From Heterohyrax brucei (taxonomy: Eukaryota; Chordata; Mammalia; Hyracoidea; Procaviidae): a stretch of 64,000 bases of DNA. The notes beneath the pieces are model-generated. The model worked only from the letters and a program-made list of their open reading frames with translations, was not told the DNA's origin and made no database searches. Positions 24,858 to 36,516 of this stretch are shown here, piece after piece. The position numbers and the translations under genes are program-made. The stretch covers positions 142,820,829 through 142,884,828 of the forward strand of contig CM053143.1 of the NCBI GenBank assembly GCA_028571685.1, given 5' to 3'. How positions within the stretch are numbered: the stretch's first letter is position 1; each line of letters opens with the position of its first letter.

Positions 24858-25733
24858 TTAAGAGAAAATAAAACTAAAGTACAACATATTCAACAGGATA
24901 TGAGGAACAGGATTACTGTGGTATCTCCAAAATAAATTTTTAAGGGGAAAAGAAATGAAACCTACCCTGGACAGTCTATTAAAAAGCTTAAAAACAAGGC
25001 ACATGATCACATAATCTCTAAGTCCATTTCTAAATTTCATTTTTCTGTGATTTTAGATTCTGTAAAAGTTCTTATGAGCCTAGTATCTTTATTCTCAATC
25101 CTTTGTCTCCACAGATGGTTTGTGTCAGAAATAGAGGATCTTGCAAACAAAAGGAGGACAATAATTATAAAAAGCCAAACTACCAAATTTTAACTATCAA
25201 CTAACTGTGTAATGCAGTCTATGTGAACATGTATGTAATGTTAAACTCTCATGTATAATAGTGCAGCAGAGTAGATGAATAAATGATCTAAAACTTACTT
25301 AGAAAGTATTTCACACATATACCCCCTTTTTTCCCCACATGTAAATTTCTTTTCAATTAGTACAACTGAAAGTAGGGATAAAGGAAACAATTTTAAGAGA
25401 CTTTCATAGGTAGGGCAGTTAGTCCCTAACATGCTCAACAATGAATATTAAGTGTGAATAGTATTTATATGCATTATATATACTAGTTCATTCTTTAATA
25501 TGAGACCTTTCCAGAAATTCTCATAAAAAGCAATATCCTTTAGGATCTTTTGATCCTTACTTCAAGACCTAAGGCTCGCTCTTTCCTCCACTGTAGGTAA
25601 ATTCAATAAAAATGTGAATTTGTGGAAAAATTAATTGAAATTATTTTGTTTTATGAAAATTTGGGCCATGGTTACAAGCACATATAACCATGGTTATGAA
25701 TACATCTAAAAGCTACCATTTATTACAGACAAT
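24858..25733. other. Intron 1, no feature seen
   Basis: AT-rich; no repeat or exon recognised. Confidence 0.45.
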
Positions 25734-25932
25734 AAAAGTAAATGTAACTTAAGAGATCACCATGGGCCATGCACGCTCCACGGCTTCCCCATGAGGCTGG
25801 CTTTGGCTTTGTTGGGCTTGTCTTATACTTTATCTTCTCCCTCTGCACATTCACTGTCCTCCTCCTCCCTGCACAGGTGCTGATCCCTAATAAACACTCT
25901 GCATATCCAAAAAAAAAAAAGTAAATGTAACT
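25734..25932 (+). mobile_element. Small polyadenylated retro-insertion of unknown source
   Basis: A ~160-bp, GC-richer block (25750-25908) ends with AATAAA (25889-25894) and an A run of up to 12. It is flanked by an exact 16-bp direct repeat aaaagtaaatgtaact (25734-25749 and 25917-25932). This is the signature of LINE-mediated retroposition of a mature transcript end. A 30-codon open frame from ATG at 25791 begins MRLALALLGLSYTL, a signal-peptide-like hydrophobic run. I cannot match it to a known gene. Confidence 0.85.
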
Positions 25933-26039
25933 AAAAATGTTAAATACTACAACACAATAAACATAAAAACAACCATGATCTTATGGGAGTTGATTACAGG
26001 CCAACCAGTCAAGGGAAGAAAAAAGTATGAAGAACATCA

Positions 26040-26212
26040 CAATGGTTAAGAGCCTGGCTGCTAATGAAAACGCTGGTACTTCAAATCCACCACAGTGACC
26101 CCACAGGACACAGCAGAAGTGCCCCACAGGGTTTCCAAGGAACGGTTGGGGGATTCGCACTTCCAAACTTCTGGTTAGCAATCAAGCACTCAAACGGTAT
26201 AACACCTAAGAA
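26040..26212. mobile_element. Head-to-head AfroSINE hybrid (plus head joined to minus body)
   Basis: 26040-26090 is a plus-orientation 5' part ('atggttaagagcctggctgc', 'acttcaaatccacca'). 26091-26212 is a minus-orientation SINE ('gtgccccacagggtttccaa', 'cttctggttagcaatcaagc'). Confidence 0.75.
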
Positions 26213-26534
26213 ATCCTTTTCTTTCATTGTCTCTTTTTTAAAAATAATCAATATCTCATTGAATCTCCAAGACAGTTCTCAAGCTAGATGAGGAAACAGT
26301 GGCTTACAATAGTTAAAGATCCAGACCCAAGTCCACACAAGTTTGGCTGACAGAAGCCTACACATAGGGATCCCTTTCAGTTCTGAAACTTTTTTATAAT
26401 ATTAAAGTTGGCTTTTTATTTAGAACACAAAAAACAATCTGATAGTCATCAATACTGTCCCTATGGCAACTACACATCATCTTTTCTCTCCCTACGTTGT
26501 TTTAATTTTAATAAGTTTTAAATTAATATACATT

Positions 26535-26850
26535 TAATTTTAAAGTACATTACCAAAAAATTGTCATTTTAACCAATTCAGTGACAATTCCATTCACCAT
26601 CAGCATTATCCATTTTCAAATATTTTTCACTACTCTAAACAGAAACTTAGTTGGTTTAAGCAACAGCCCCAACACCACCTTCTGGTAACCACTAATAAAC
26701 TTTTATCTATATATTTGCCTGCTCTAGGTATTTCATATAAGTAGTGTCACAGAACATTTGTCCTTTTATATCTGATTTCAAAATATATTTTCATCCATGT
26801 TATAGCAAGGGTCAGAACTTCTCTTTATGGCTGAATAATATTCTCACCTA
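26535..26850 (-). mobile_element. L1 3' UTR fragment, minus
   Basis: 'accaccttctggtaaccact', 'tttgcctgctctaggtattt', 'tcatccatgttatagcaagg', 'ggctgaataatattct', in the order of an old L1 3' end read in reverse. Confidence 0.75.
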
Positions 26851-27404
26851 AAAAATTCCTCCTATACTTCATACAAATTTAATTTCTCCAAGACTGAAGA
26901 ATAAATGAGGACTGACCACTACCACCGACAAACTGGCTGAGGATATGAAGTGGTCAAAATACCAGAAGAGGTCATTCATCTCAGAGTTTAAAACAGAAGG
27001 AACATAACAAGCACAGATGTGCACGCCAATTTTTAGAAAGTTTGATTTTAAAACAGTCAAAGCACATATGATGACATTAAAGAATTCTTCTTAATTAGAG
27101 GGGGTGTGAAACTGGTATTGTGGTTGTGCTTAAAAGTTGTTATCTTTACTACAGTATTAATTAAACAATATGATGCCTAGGATGGAATTTGCTACAAAAC
27201 AGTCCACGTGTTTGGACAGTACAGGTAAAACAAACATGAACTGGTGTTAAAGAATAGGTGATCAGTAAGCTGCAGTTCATTTTACTTTCCACTCCTATAC
27301 ATATTTCAAGTTTCCAAAAGTAAAAACATTTTTTTTAAAGTTTAATGCAAAGAAAGGCAGTCTAGAACTAAAATAAAATGACGATGAAAGCTAAGTTATA
27401 CATT
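26851..27404. other. Intron 1; possible old L1 relic at ~27100-27330
   Basis: 'ggtgtgaaactggtattgtg' and 'ttcaagtttccaaaagtaaa' resemble an old L1 3' UTR, plus orientation. The remainder is unassigned. Confidence 0.35.
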
Positions 27405-27602
27405 TAATTTGTGTCATGCACTGTTCTAAACACTTTAGGTACATTACATTTAATTCTGTATGTTAAGTACAATAACTATATCCGTTATTTCAGAGATTAT
27501 GAAGAAGCTGAAGCACAATTTCAGTGGCTTACCCAAGGTCACACGGCTAGTGAATTTAGGAGCAAGAATTCTAACTCAGGCTATCTCTGTCAGAGTTGTG
27601 GC
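27405..27602 (-). repeat. MIR, minus
   Basis: 'acccaaggtcacacggctag' is the reversed MIR core. It is preceded by 'gtgtcatgcactgttctaaa'. Confidence 0.85.
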
Positions 27603-27744
27603 TAAGCTACTGTGTTAGGACACCCAGGGGTCCCAAAAGACAAATGAGCAAAAGAATAAGTATAAAAGAGGTCCACATAAAAACACTAATAAAAACACGC
27701 AGAAGGCTCAGAATATATGATACAAAATGGGACATTCTTGTCCA

Positions 27745-27925
27745 AAAGCATGATGAGAAAGCTGGAAGGGGCAGGAACTGGACAAATGGACAGAGAGAAA
27801 GAGGGTGAAAAGGGGGAGCATGTTGTCATGTTGTACAGATTACACTCAATGTCACAAAACAATACATGTATAAATTTTTGAACAAGAAATTAATTTGTGC
27901 TATAAACTTACACCTAAAACACTAC
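27745..27925 (+). mobile_element. L1 3' end fragment, plus
   Basis: 'aactggacaaatggacagag', 'ggagcatgttgtcatgttgt', 'tataaacttacacctaaaac', the same layout as other L1 tails here. Confidence 0.6.
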
Positions 27926-27957
27926 ATGCACACACATAAAAGTAACAGTAAAAGGAC

Positions 27958-28100
27958 AGAAAACCAAACCCACTACCGGACAATCGATTTCGACTTAGAG
28001 CAACCCTACAGGACAGAGCAGAACTGTTCCACATTTCCGAGGAACACATGGTAGATTCACACTACTGACCTTTTGATCAGCAGCCACAGTTCTTAACAAT
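27958..28100 (-). mobile_element. AfroSINE, minus
   Basis: 'aaaccaaacccactaccgga', 'caaccctacaggacagagca', 'accttttgatcagcagccac'. Confidence 0.88.
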
Positions 28101-28264
28101 ACCATCAATGTTATCAAAAGGAAGACAGGAGACACATATAATAGTTACAGAATATGAATCTGTTAAGAATCACACAAGTACAGATAATTAAAACGAGATG
28201 AATGTTCAAAACTTTATAGTGAAACTGTCTGGGTTTGATTCTCACTCAGCCATATACCTTACTA

Positions 28265-28807
28265 TGAGGACTGACAAGCTCCTGAGCTCTTCCTAGAAAA
28301 AGTGCTACAGACCTCACTGTTGAATATCATTACAGTCACCTTCAAAGTACTCCCTTGGAAAGTGCTGTACTGATGCTAGTGCCCAGTCCACCCTTCAAAG
28401 CAATTTTTGAACTCTTTTTCTGGAATAGCCATCAGAGTTGTCATCTTTTACCCTCGATGCCCTGGATATTATCAAAATATCTTCCTTTCAATATTTATCT
28501 TCAGGTAAAGAAAAAAGTCATTGGGGGCGAGATCAGGTGAGTAAGTAGGCTGTTCCAGTATAGTTGTTTGTTTACTACCTAAAAACTCCCTCACAGACAA
28601 TCAGAAAATTAAGTTTGCAAACTTTGTTACTGTGCATGTGGCCATTCCAGAAAGAGTTCCGAAACTGCTATGAAGGGTGGACTAGGTGCTGACATCGGTG
28701 CATAGCTTCCCAAGAGGAGTACTTCAAAGGTGACCATAGTGATATTCAGCAGTGAGGCATGTAGCACTTGGAACAATTAAGTTTGCAGACTTAACTGTCG
28801 CACTTCA
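28265..28807 (-). mobile_element. Fold-back mariner derivative, 543 bp
   Basis: Starts TGAGGACTGAC and ends ...GCACTTCA, with TA on both sides (28263-28264, 28808-28809), as for Tc1/mariner insertion. The first 168 bp (28265-28432) and last 168 bp (28640-28807) are diverged reverse complements. The ~207-bp centre plus the left arm, read on the minus strand, encode the degraded end of a mariner transposase: an SPDL..ND motif, then EKEFKNCFEGW-like and GSTLKV/GEYFEGD-like text. No functional transposase remains. It corresponds to 48696-49412 in opposite orientation. Confidence 0.85.
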
Positions 28808-28977
28808 TATACATCCAGAACAGGTAACAGTAAGAATGGAAACAGAAATCTAGACATCAGTGTTGATTGTGGCAGTTTCCATAATAGCCAAAAAGGTGGA
28901 AACAACTGAAACATCCATCAACAGAAGATATGTAAATGGCCAAGAAGCACATGAACAGATACGCCACATCATCAGTA

Positions 28978-29212
28978 ACTGTTAATAGCTGCTCTAAGGT
29001 CAGTTCTGACTCACAGCGACCTTACTGTACAACAGAACAAAACACTGTCTAGTTCTGTGCCATCCTCACAACTGTTGTTACACTCAAGACCATTGCTGCA
29101 GTCACTGTTGTCAATCCATCTTGTTGGGGGGTGGTCTTCCTATTTTTTACTGACCCTCTATTTTATCAAGAAAGATGTCCTTTTCTGGGGACTAGTCCCT
29201 CCTAATAATGTC
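28978..29212 (-). mobile_element. RTE 3' end, minus, inside L1
   Basis: 'gtcagttctgactcacagcg', 'gtgccatcctcacaactgtt' and 'aagatgtccttttctgggga' are the reversed RTE 3' UTR and ORF end. Confidence 0.82.
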
Positions 29213-29557
29213 AGTCATTACGGAAATGCAAACCAAAACCACAATAAAATACCACTTCACATCACCAGGACAGCTATAATCAAAAACACATTCCATAACA
29301 AGTACTGGCAGGGATAAAGAAACTGAAACTCTCATGCTGATGGAATATAAAATAGTACAGTAATTTTGGAACAGTCTAGCAGTTTCTCAAAAAGTGAACC
29401 TAGCAATTCCATTTGACCTAGCAATTCGAAGTATACAGCCAACAGAAATGAAAACATGTCCACACAGAAACTTGAGATATACATTCCCAGAGCTTTGTTC
29501 ATTAATAGCCAAGAGCAGAAACAACTCAAATGATGGATAAAGATGCGGTATAGCAAT

Positions 29558-29718
29558 TAAAAAAAACTACTGTCATCAAGTTGACTCTGACTCACAGAGA
29601 CCCCACCGGACACAGCAGAACTGCCCCCACAGAGTTTCCAAGGAACACCTCATGGATTTGAACTACCAACCTTTTTGTTAGCAGCAATAGCACTTAACCA
29701 CTACACTACCAAGGTTCC
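29558..29718 (-). mobile_element. AfroSINE, minus, inside L1
   Basis: 'actgtcatcaagttgactct', 'cagagtttccaaggaacacc', 'cttaaccactacactaccaa'. Confidence 0.9.
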
Positions 29719-29959
29719 CAATGGAGTACTGTTGAAATAGAAGAACAAAGGAAGAACTGATATCAATGATAGTATGAATGTATCTTGAAAACAATATGCT
29801 AAATGAAGAAGCCAGACACAAAACGCCATATATGATTTTATTTATATGAAATGACTGTAATAGATGCAGAGAGTAGATCAGGGGAGCTGTAGGGAGTGGC
29901 AAGGGGGAGTGACTGCTAATGGGACAGGTTTTTTTTTTTATGGATAATAAAAATGTTCT

Positions 29960-30325
29960 ACAGTTATGGTCTTCCTTATTGATTTTCCAGAAGACAGGAG
30001 AATTGATGCTTTTGAATTGTGGTGTTGGACTGCCAAAAAAACAAACAGATCTGTTCTGTTCCTTGGAAGCAAAGATAGTTTGAGTCTGCACCTTACATAC
30101 TTTGGACATGTTGTCAGGAAGGATCAACCCCTGGAGCAGGACATCATGCTTGGTAGAGTGGTGGGTTGGCAAGAAAGAGGAAGACCCTCAACAAAATGGA
30201 CTGACACACTAGCTACAATGACTGCCTTAAGCATAAAAACAATTGTTGGCATGTTGCGTTCTATTGTGCATACGGTCACTGTGAGTCAGGACTAACTCAA
30301 CAGCACCTAAGAACAACAAAAACAG
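29960..30325 (+). mobile_element. RTE 3' end, plus, inside L1
   Basis: Contains the end of the RTE ORF with a fairly long open stretch (29966-30295): RRIDAFELWCWTAKK, then LTYFGHVVRKDQPL, a typical BovB/RTE C-terminus. It ends 'caacagcacctaagaacaac'. Confidence 0.88.
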
Positions 30326-30430
30326 AATTACAGTAAAGGTTATACAACTTTATAAATACATTAAAACCCAGTGAATTGTACGTTAAAAGGGCAAATTTCT
30401 TTTTGCTGTGTGAATTGTATCTCAAATAAA

Positions 30431-30794
30431 AAAACCTAAAGTCTCACTGACAGCAGTAGTACAAAGTGAGAGCTCAAAAATGTGAAAGAAAATATACATG
30501 ATTCCAGATGAAGGAGAGAAGCAAAAATGCTCGATTCTTCTTTAATTATTGCTGTTCTGCAAAGAGTTCAAATAGCAAGAGCAGAATAACCACTCTTGAA
30601 AATAAATTAAACTTCAAACGAGGCAAGGTGACACAGTAAGCCAGAATGGAGCTTGAAATGGGTTGTGATCTAACATTCCAAACAGAAATTTTTATCACAG
30701 AATCACTGTTGATCTGAAATCTCACAGAGAACAAGGGTAGGATTAACCTGGATAAGAGGAAATATGATCATTTTTAAAGAGAGATTTTAAAAAA
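30431..30794. other. Intron 1, no feature seen
   Basis: Non-coding; no family recognised. Confidence 0.45.
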
Positions 30795-31490
30795 ATATAT
30801 TTTACCATACTTTTGGTGGAAGTTTACACAGGAAATTGGGTCCCCGTTTAACAACTTCTATACATATTGTTCAATGACACTGGTTACATTTTCTACAATG
30901 TATTAGCATTCTCATTATATTTCTTCTGGTTGTTCTGTTTCCCTTAATCTAGGCTCCATATCCTTCTTTACCTTCTTTTCTTTAGTCTTGGGAAAATGTT
31001 TACTGTTTGCTTTCACTTAGAGGGGCACAGTCATATTTTTATATTAAGGGCCAATCTGTCATTTGGTTGAAAGGTGACCTCTGGAGGTATTCTGAGTTGC
31101 AAGCTTAAATGATATTCCCGGGCGATAATCTTAGAGGCTCACCTAATTGCCGCTAGTCCAGTAAATCTGGCTTTGTTCTTTTCTTTTAACATGTTTGAGT
31201 TTTGTTCTACATTCTTCTCCATTCTATCCAGGACCATCTACTGAGTCTCTAGTCAGTACAACTGGTAGCTGTAAGTGGACAACATGTATTTCTTCTGGTC
31301 TTGAGGCACGTGAGGCCACTGTTGCGTAGACTGTTAGTTCTGTAGACTAGTTTTGTCTTTGAGTCACTGGTCTCCTTCCTTCTCTTTTGCTCCAGATGAG
31401 AATAGACCAACAGTTCTACCTCAGGTGGCTACTTGCAATCTTTTAGTAGCCTAGCCGCTATTCACCCGACTAGGATGCACACTGTCGAAA
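30795..31490 (-). mobile_element. L1-type 3' UTR, minus
   Basis: Resembles, in reverse, the elephant-type L1 UTR ('aacaacttctatacatattg', 'cttctcttttgctccagatg', 'ctacctcaggtggctacttg'). Family assignment is from memory. Confidence 0.5.
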
Positions 31491-32239
31491 GATAGAATTT
31501 AATAGTATCTAGAAATTTTAAAAAATTGTCATGGAAAATTCTATGGAACGCAAACATATGCGGAGGCCCCATGAGCTGGAATCAACCTACCATCAACTAG
31601 AAATTTCGCACCAAACTGACTCCTTTCAAAACTCAAAATTTGTTTTTTTTAAATAGAAGTAGGGGAGGAAGACGTGATTACATAAGAGCTTAAGAATCTA
31701 CCACGTACAAGTCAAACCAAATTAACTATATTTCTCTTCTGATAGGTTTACTTAATTACAGGTGAGAACACAGTAGGCATAGTATAGCTTAATTACAGCA
31801 AGGTATTTGGCAAAATCTTTCATAATATCTGCACCAATAAAATTTTACATGAATCTGATAATAATAGCTGTAATTACGTTATCAAACAACCACAATGTGT
31901 GCTTATTAATGGACTGATGTTAACACAAGGCGAGTCTAGTCAAGTGGCACACTTCGGGGTTTTTTACTTTGTCTAACACTTTTATCAACAACTTGAATTA
32001 CCTAGCAGGCATGACTACCAAACATGCTGATGGCAAAAAAAAAAAAACAAACAAACAGAAAGAATAATGTTAAATGTCTAAATCAAGACTAACAAAAGGA
32101 AATTCAAAAACCTATTACTTAAACTTAAAAAAAAATTCACTACAGAACAGGGTTAGGGAGACTCAATTTAACAATTTACATATAAAAGATATTTGATACT
32201 ACTAGCTCATATAAGTAACAGAAGCTTTTCCTTACTTGC
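31491..32239. other. Intron 1; possible worn SINE at ~31525-31605
   Basis: 'gaaaattctatggaacgcaa' and 'catgagctggaatcaaccta' hint at a very old plus-strand SINE. An A13 run lies near 32034-32047. Otherwise unassigned. Confidence 0.35.
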
Positions 32240-32393
32240 TCAGTGCCAGCAAGTTGATTCCAGCTCACGGCAACCCTATAACACAGCAGAACTGCTCCAC
32301 AGTTTCCAAGGAGCACTTGGGGGATTCAAACTGCTGACCTTTTTCAGTTAGCAGATGTAGTACTTAACCACTACCCTGCCAGGGTTTCCAATG
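32240..32393 (-). mobile_element. AfroSINE, minus
   Basis: 'gtgccagcaagttgattcca', 'tttccaaggagcacttgggg', 'accctgccagggtttcc'. Confidence 0.9.
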
Positions 32394-32684
32394 GAAGCTT
32401 TTTAAAAATAGTAGCATCTAGCTCAAATAAGGTACACCTGCAGTTCTGGGTACCATGTTATATATTAACAATGAGAAGCTGAGCAGTGAAGTTAAGAGAA
32501 AAATGACAGTGAAGGCTGAAGGATTAGAGGATTATTTACAGGACAGTTAAATACACTGGGATTATTAACTATGTAGAGAGAATGTTTAGTGTGTGCAGCA
32601 GGGGAAGGAATTACCGTAATAGTCTTCAAATACTTGAAGAGGCTACTCATGCACAAAGGGGTTATACTTCGAAAAATCAAACAG

Positions 32685-32910
32685 TGGGAAACAGCACAAG
32701 CTTCGGATATCAGAAAGACTTGGGTTCAAACTCTAGTTCTATCACTGAACTGAATGTTATATGATGATTAAACACAGACTGTTCCCTTACCCATAACAGC
32801 TTACCTCATAAAGAGGTAAAAATTAAATGCAATTAAATGCAAAAATGTTTATAAGCTGCCTAAGCACAGCCTGACACCCATTACGATGCAAAATGTTAGT
32901 TCCCTTCCCT
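32685..32910 (+). repeat. MIR, plus
   Basis: 'cagaaagacttgggttcaaa', 'tctatcactgaactgaatgt' and 'ataagctgcctaagcacagc' follow the MIR order. Confidence 0.65.
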
Positions 32911-33344
32911 TGACTTTCTATGTTGCTCTAGGACAGTATTGTCAGATTGACAGTTACAATCACTAACGGGTCATGGAGTCAGCTTAGTGGATTGTAATGC
33001 ATCTCTTCCCCTAAAGAAACAAAACAGAATAGAAAATATCAGCACATCATGTGTACTAAAAGCAACTATAGTTTTGTGAAACTTTTGTTTTAGTTATACA
33101 TGTGTGTACTAGGCTGTGATGCAGCAATGTCAAAAAACAAAGTGTGAACGCCATTAATCTATTTAAGAACAATGTTTCCTAAGTATGTTCTGTAAAATGT
33201 TAGTTCTCTGGGAACTCAAATAAGTTTTAAAAAATAGTACCTCTTAGAGACTATGTTCAGTACACATTAACGTATCACAAGTTTAGCATTTCCCCACTTT
33301 TATCTGATCCCAAACCCAACAATACTTTTTCAGATAGTATCTAC
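32911..33344. other. Intron 1, no feature seen
   Basis: Non-coding; unassigned. Confidence 0.45.
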
Positions 33345-33470
33345 TGACACACTAACCAAACGGTCAGCAGTTCAAATCCGACAGGCGCTCCTTGGAAACT
33401 CTACGGGGCAGTTCTACTCTGAACTATAGTGTCTCTATGAGTTGGACCCAACTCAACAGCATTTTGTGGT
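33345..33470 (+). mobile_element. AfroSINE, plus, 5' truncated
   Basis: 'ggtcagcagttcaaatccga', 'aaactctacggggcagttct', 'gttggacccaactcaacagc'. Confidence 0.88.
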
Positions 33471-34454
33471 AGACAACTGGGGAAAAACATTCTTGTAGAT
33501 GAAAAAGAAAGTACAATGACAAAAGATACTGAAAGGCAGATATGTTGCTTTTTCAGAAAAAAAAATTTTGACTACACATCTTCCTCCATCTATCCCTGAT
33601 ACCTATCTCCCTTCAACTTATGTCTCAAACACATACCTAAAAGCAAATACGGTTTATCAAATTTTTAATCCACATAAGCTTATCAGAAAAGGTGTAGGAC
33701 ATGTATAGTATCAAGATATGAAGCAAGCATTGAGACAGTAAGCAGAAATCACAAGAAATTTCTGTCCCAGTATCTAAGGCTGGTTTTATCTAATCCAATC
33801 CCATGCTTAAAAACCAAAGCAGCCAAAGACGTCATTAGCTCTCCAAGTGCAGTCAACGCGCTCTAATAATACATAATTTAAAATGGGCAGATGAGTGCAA
33901 TGCAGCTAATCTTCATTATTAAGAGCATCATTATCATCAGCACTTGGGAAAGGTATGTGATGACATTTAGATAATTCTGAGTTCTTTTACAGTGTACGCA
34001 TACCCAGGATTCCTTTGGGAGGACGTGATTTCACACTAACACGAAAAACCGTCACTACCGTTGTCAGTTCTAATAATATTTAATGTCTCTTGGCAATAAA
34101 ATAAAACATGACATCATGTATTCCAGGGCACCTCTGTCATTCAAACTATCTCACTTGGAAGTTATAAAAACACCTCTAACTCTTCTCTTGCAGTTGTCAG
34201 TCCTTAAAACGCCTTCCCCTTCTTCACCATCCCCAGGCTCTGACACCACCTCCTTCACAAAGTTTGCCCCAACTCCTCTCCACTACTGTCTTCCCACTTC
34301 TGGAGTAATCTCAGGACTTTATGTTTACAACATTCTTTTGGCAATTCACTGTGTATGTTCTAGCTCATTTAACTGCTCCATAAAATTTAAATTCCAACAA
34401 GACTGAACTACTTTACTCTAAGAAAGTTACAATTTCCCACGAAATCCGGTAAAT
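33471..34454. other. Intron 1; possible L2 relic at ~34160-34400
   Basis: 34180-34400 has the C/T-rich run and 'cttcacaaagtttgccccaa' style of an L2 3' part, plus strand. The rest is unassigned. Confidence 0.35.
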
Positions 34455-34611
34455 CTAGGGCACCCAGTGCCGTCGAGTCAATCCCAACTCACAGTGACCA
34501 TACAGACAGAGTAAACTGCCCGATAGTTTCCAAGGAGCACGTGAGGGATTCGAACCGACAATCTTTGGTTAGCAGCCAGCAGCATTTAACTACTACACCT
34601 CCAGGGTTTCC
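34455..34611 (-). mobile_element. AfroSINE, minus
   Basis: 'agtgccgtcgagtcaatccc', 'gtttccaaggagcacgtgag', 'ctacacctccagggtttcc'. Confidence 0.92.
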
Positions 34612-34624
34612 AGGTCTAGTCTTG

Positions 34625-34800
34625 GAGAGTTTATGACATGCCGGACTCAGTGCTAACGCATTCACAGGTTACCTCCTGACTTGGTCCTCACAACTCTACA
34701 GAGGTAAGAACCATCATTTTCTCCATTAAGTAAAGAGAGAAAGTGAGGTTCTTAACAGCCAGTAAGCGGCAGAGCCAAGGTCTGAAACCCGGCTGGGGTG
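34625..34800 (-). repeat. MIR, minus
   Basis: 'gtgctaacgcattcacaggt', 'ggtcctcacaactctacaga' and 'ggcagagccaaggtctgaaa' are reversed MIR text. Confidence 0.75.
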
Positions 34801-35739
34801 AATGCAAAGCTCTTAAATGCCTCAGTCCACTGCAAAGTTTGAGCCTTGCAACACCAACAGTCTAGGCAGGATGTATATTTCACTACGTTATAAGTTACAA
34901 TTTCAATAAAGAGTAAAGATACTGCAGTTAAAAATTCAAATTCAAAAAAGGGACAAGAATTTCCCATTGACATCTTTATTCGACCACAATAAAATATTCT
35001 GGAAAAGGCCTCCCATAGCCTTTCTATTTAAGGAAGCGACGTTAAGGTGGGGGTTACAAGCTCACTAAAAACTAACTTATGACAATACAGCTTTGGTTCA
35101 GATTTTAAAATAGGACTCTTTTTTTCTCTGCCCCTAGGACGGCATGGAAAGACTGATATGACAACTGTCACTTCCCAGCTCCCCCAAATTCCCAAACTCA
35201 ATTATTGTTTAAAAACTAAAGAATAAGAGGTAGGACACTTATTTCACCCTTGACTGTTTACACAAAGCAGCATCTTGTTCTGCCCTCTTCACACAAAGCA
35301 AGCTTTACCCCACTGCCCGTACAGGAGTGCTGATTCACACGGTGTCCTCACTCCTGCCAGAAATACACCCACTTCACATCAGTCCAAAACACTGACCACT
35401 CAAACAGATGTAGACGACTCTGGTCTGTTCCCCCGCACCCAGTGGTACTTCGTCCAGCAGACCCCTCCCTAACATCCAGAATACCCCGGCCACCACCCGA
35501 AAGCCGGTTGTTTCACACAAAGCACGGTCCCTTCCTTCCTACAAAGCAGTTTCCCATTTCTGACTCTGACCACGGCGAGCAGCCTTTCCCTGGCTATGCC
35601 GCCTCACAGACCCTAAAGGGGTCCAGGACCCAGGGACTCCACAGACCAGAGAAGACCTACCTACCAGCCCCCTTCCTTATCCACTCCTCAGATCCCACCT
35701 CCAGCAATCACTGCGCAGCCAAAGCGAGACCCTGAGTCC
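34801..35739. other. 5' end of intron 1, no repeat seen
   Basis: Repeat-poor. GC content rises towards the island. Open frames here lack coding character. Confidence 0.5.
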
Positions 35740-35853
35740 GCCAGAGCGCATCCGGCTACACAAAGCGCGGCGCTCCACCGAGGAGACCCTCGGGAAGGTA
35801 CTCTACTCCCCGGGCCAGGCCAGGCCCGGCCCAGCCCCAGCGCCCCGCGCTCA

Positions 35854-36360
<507 letters not shown>

Positions 36361-36376
36361 CTAGCCGAGGCGCCGG

Positions 36377-36383
36377 CATATAG
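36377..36383 (-). promoter_or_regulatory. Weak TATA-like element
   Basis: Minus strand reads CTATATG within GC-rich sequence. If used, initiation would fall near 36350, at the CGG tract. Weak match. Confidence 0.25.
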
Positions 36384-36456
36384 CAGGGCCAGGCCCCACC
36401 GCCAGGGTCCCCCCAAGCTCGTATTCCGAAGCGCCTCTGGCTCCAGCCGAGCCGCC

Positions 36457-36516
36457 TCATCTGCGCCGGCTCCAGGATTGGGGGAGGCGGTGCCAATATC
36501 CGGCCTCCGCCGCCAT
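36457..36516 (-). other. Upstream ORF candidate (19 codons) in the SLAIN2 5' leader
   Basis: ATG at 36516 lies in the context AAGATGGCGG and opens MAAEAGYWHRLPQSWSRRR, then stop. It would be translated before the SLAIN2 ATG only if transcription starts above 36516, which is not known. Confidence 0.45.
36477..36481 (-). promoter_or_regulatory. CCAAT box
   Basis: attgg on plus gives CCAAT on the gene strand. A second CCAAT in plus orientation is at 36493-36497. NF-Y candidates. Confidence 0.5.

Larger units (their letters stand above)
28865..30430 (+). mobile_element. Old L1 3' part, plus, broken by three insertions
   Basis: L1 pieces at 28865-28977, 29213-29557, 29719-29959 and 30326-30430 continue one another, from ORF2-end text ('aaatgcaaaccaaaaccaca', 'ccaagagcagaaacaactca') to a 3' UTR end ('gtgaattgtacgttaaaagg', 'gaattgtatctcaaataaaa'). 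The insertions are RTE (minus), AfroSINE (minus) and RTE (plus). Near 28915 two non-adjacent parts of ORF2 seem joined, so an internal rearrangement is possible. Confidence 0.78.

Noticed and set aside
28300-28800. Regular repeated arms considered as CRISPR-like
   Set aside because: Only two inverted arms, no spaced direct repeats; explained by the mariner derivative. No CRISPR array anywhere in the window.
29678-30172. 164-codon minus-strand open frame
   Set aside because: Runs across SINE, L1 and RTE pieces in antisense; not a gene.
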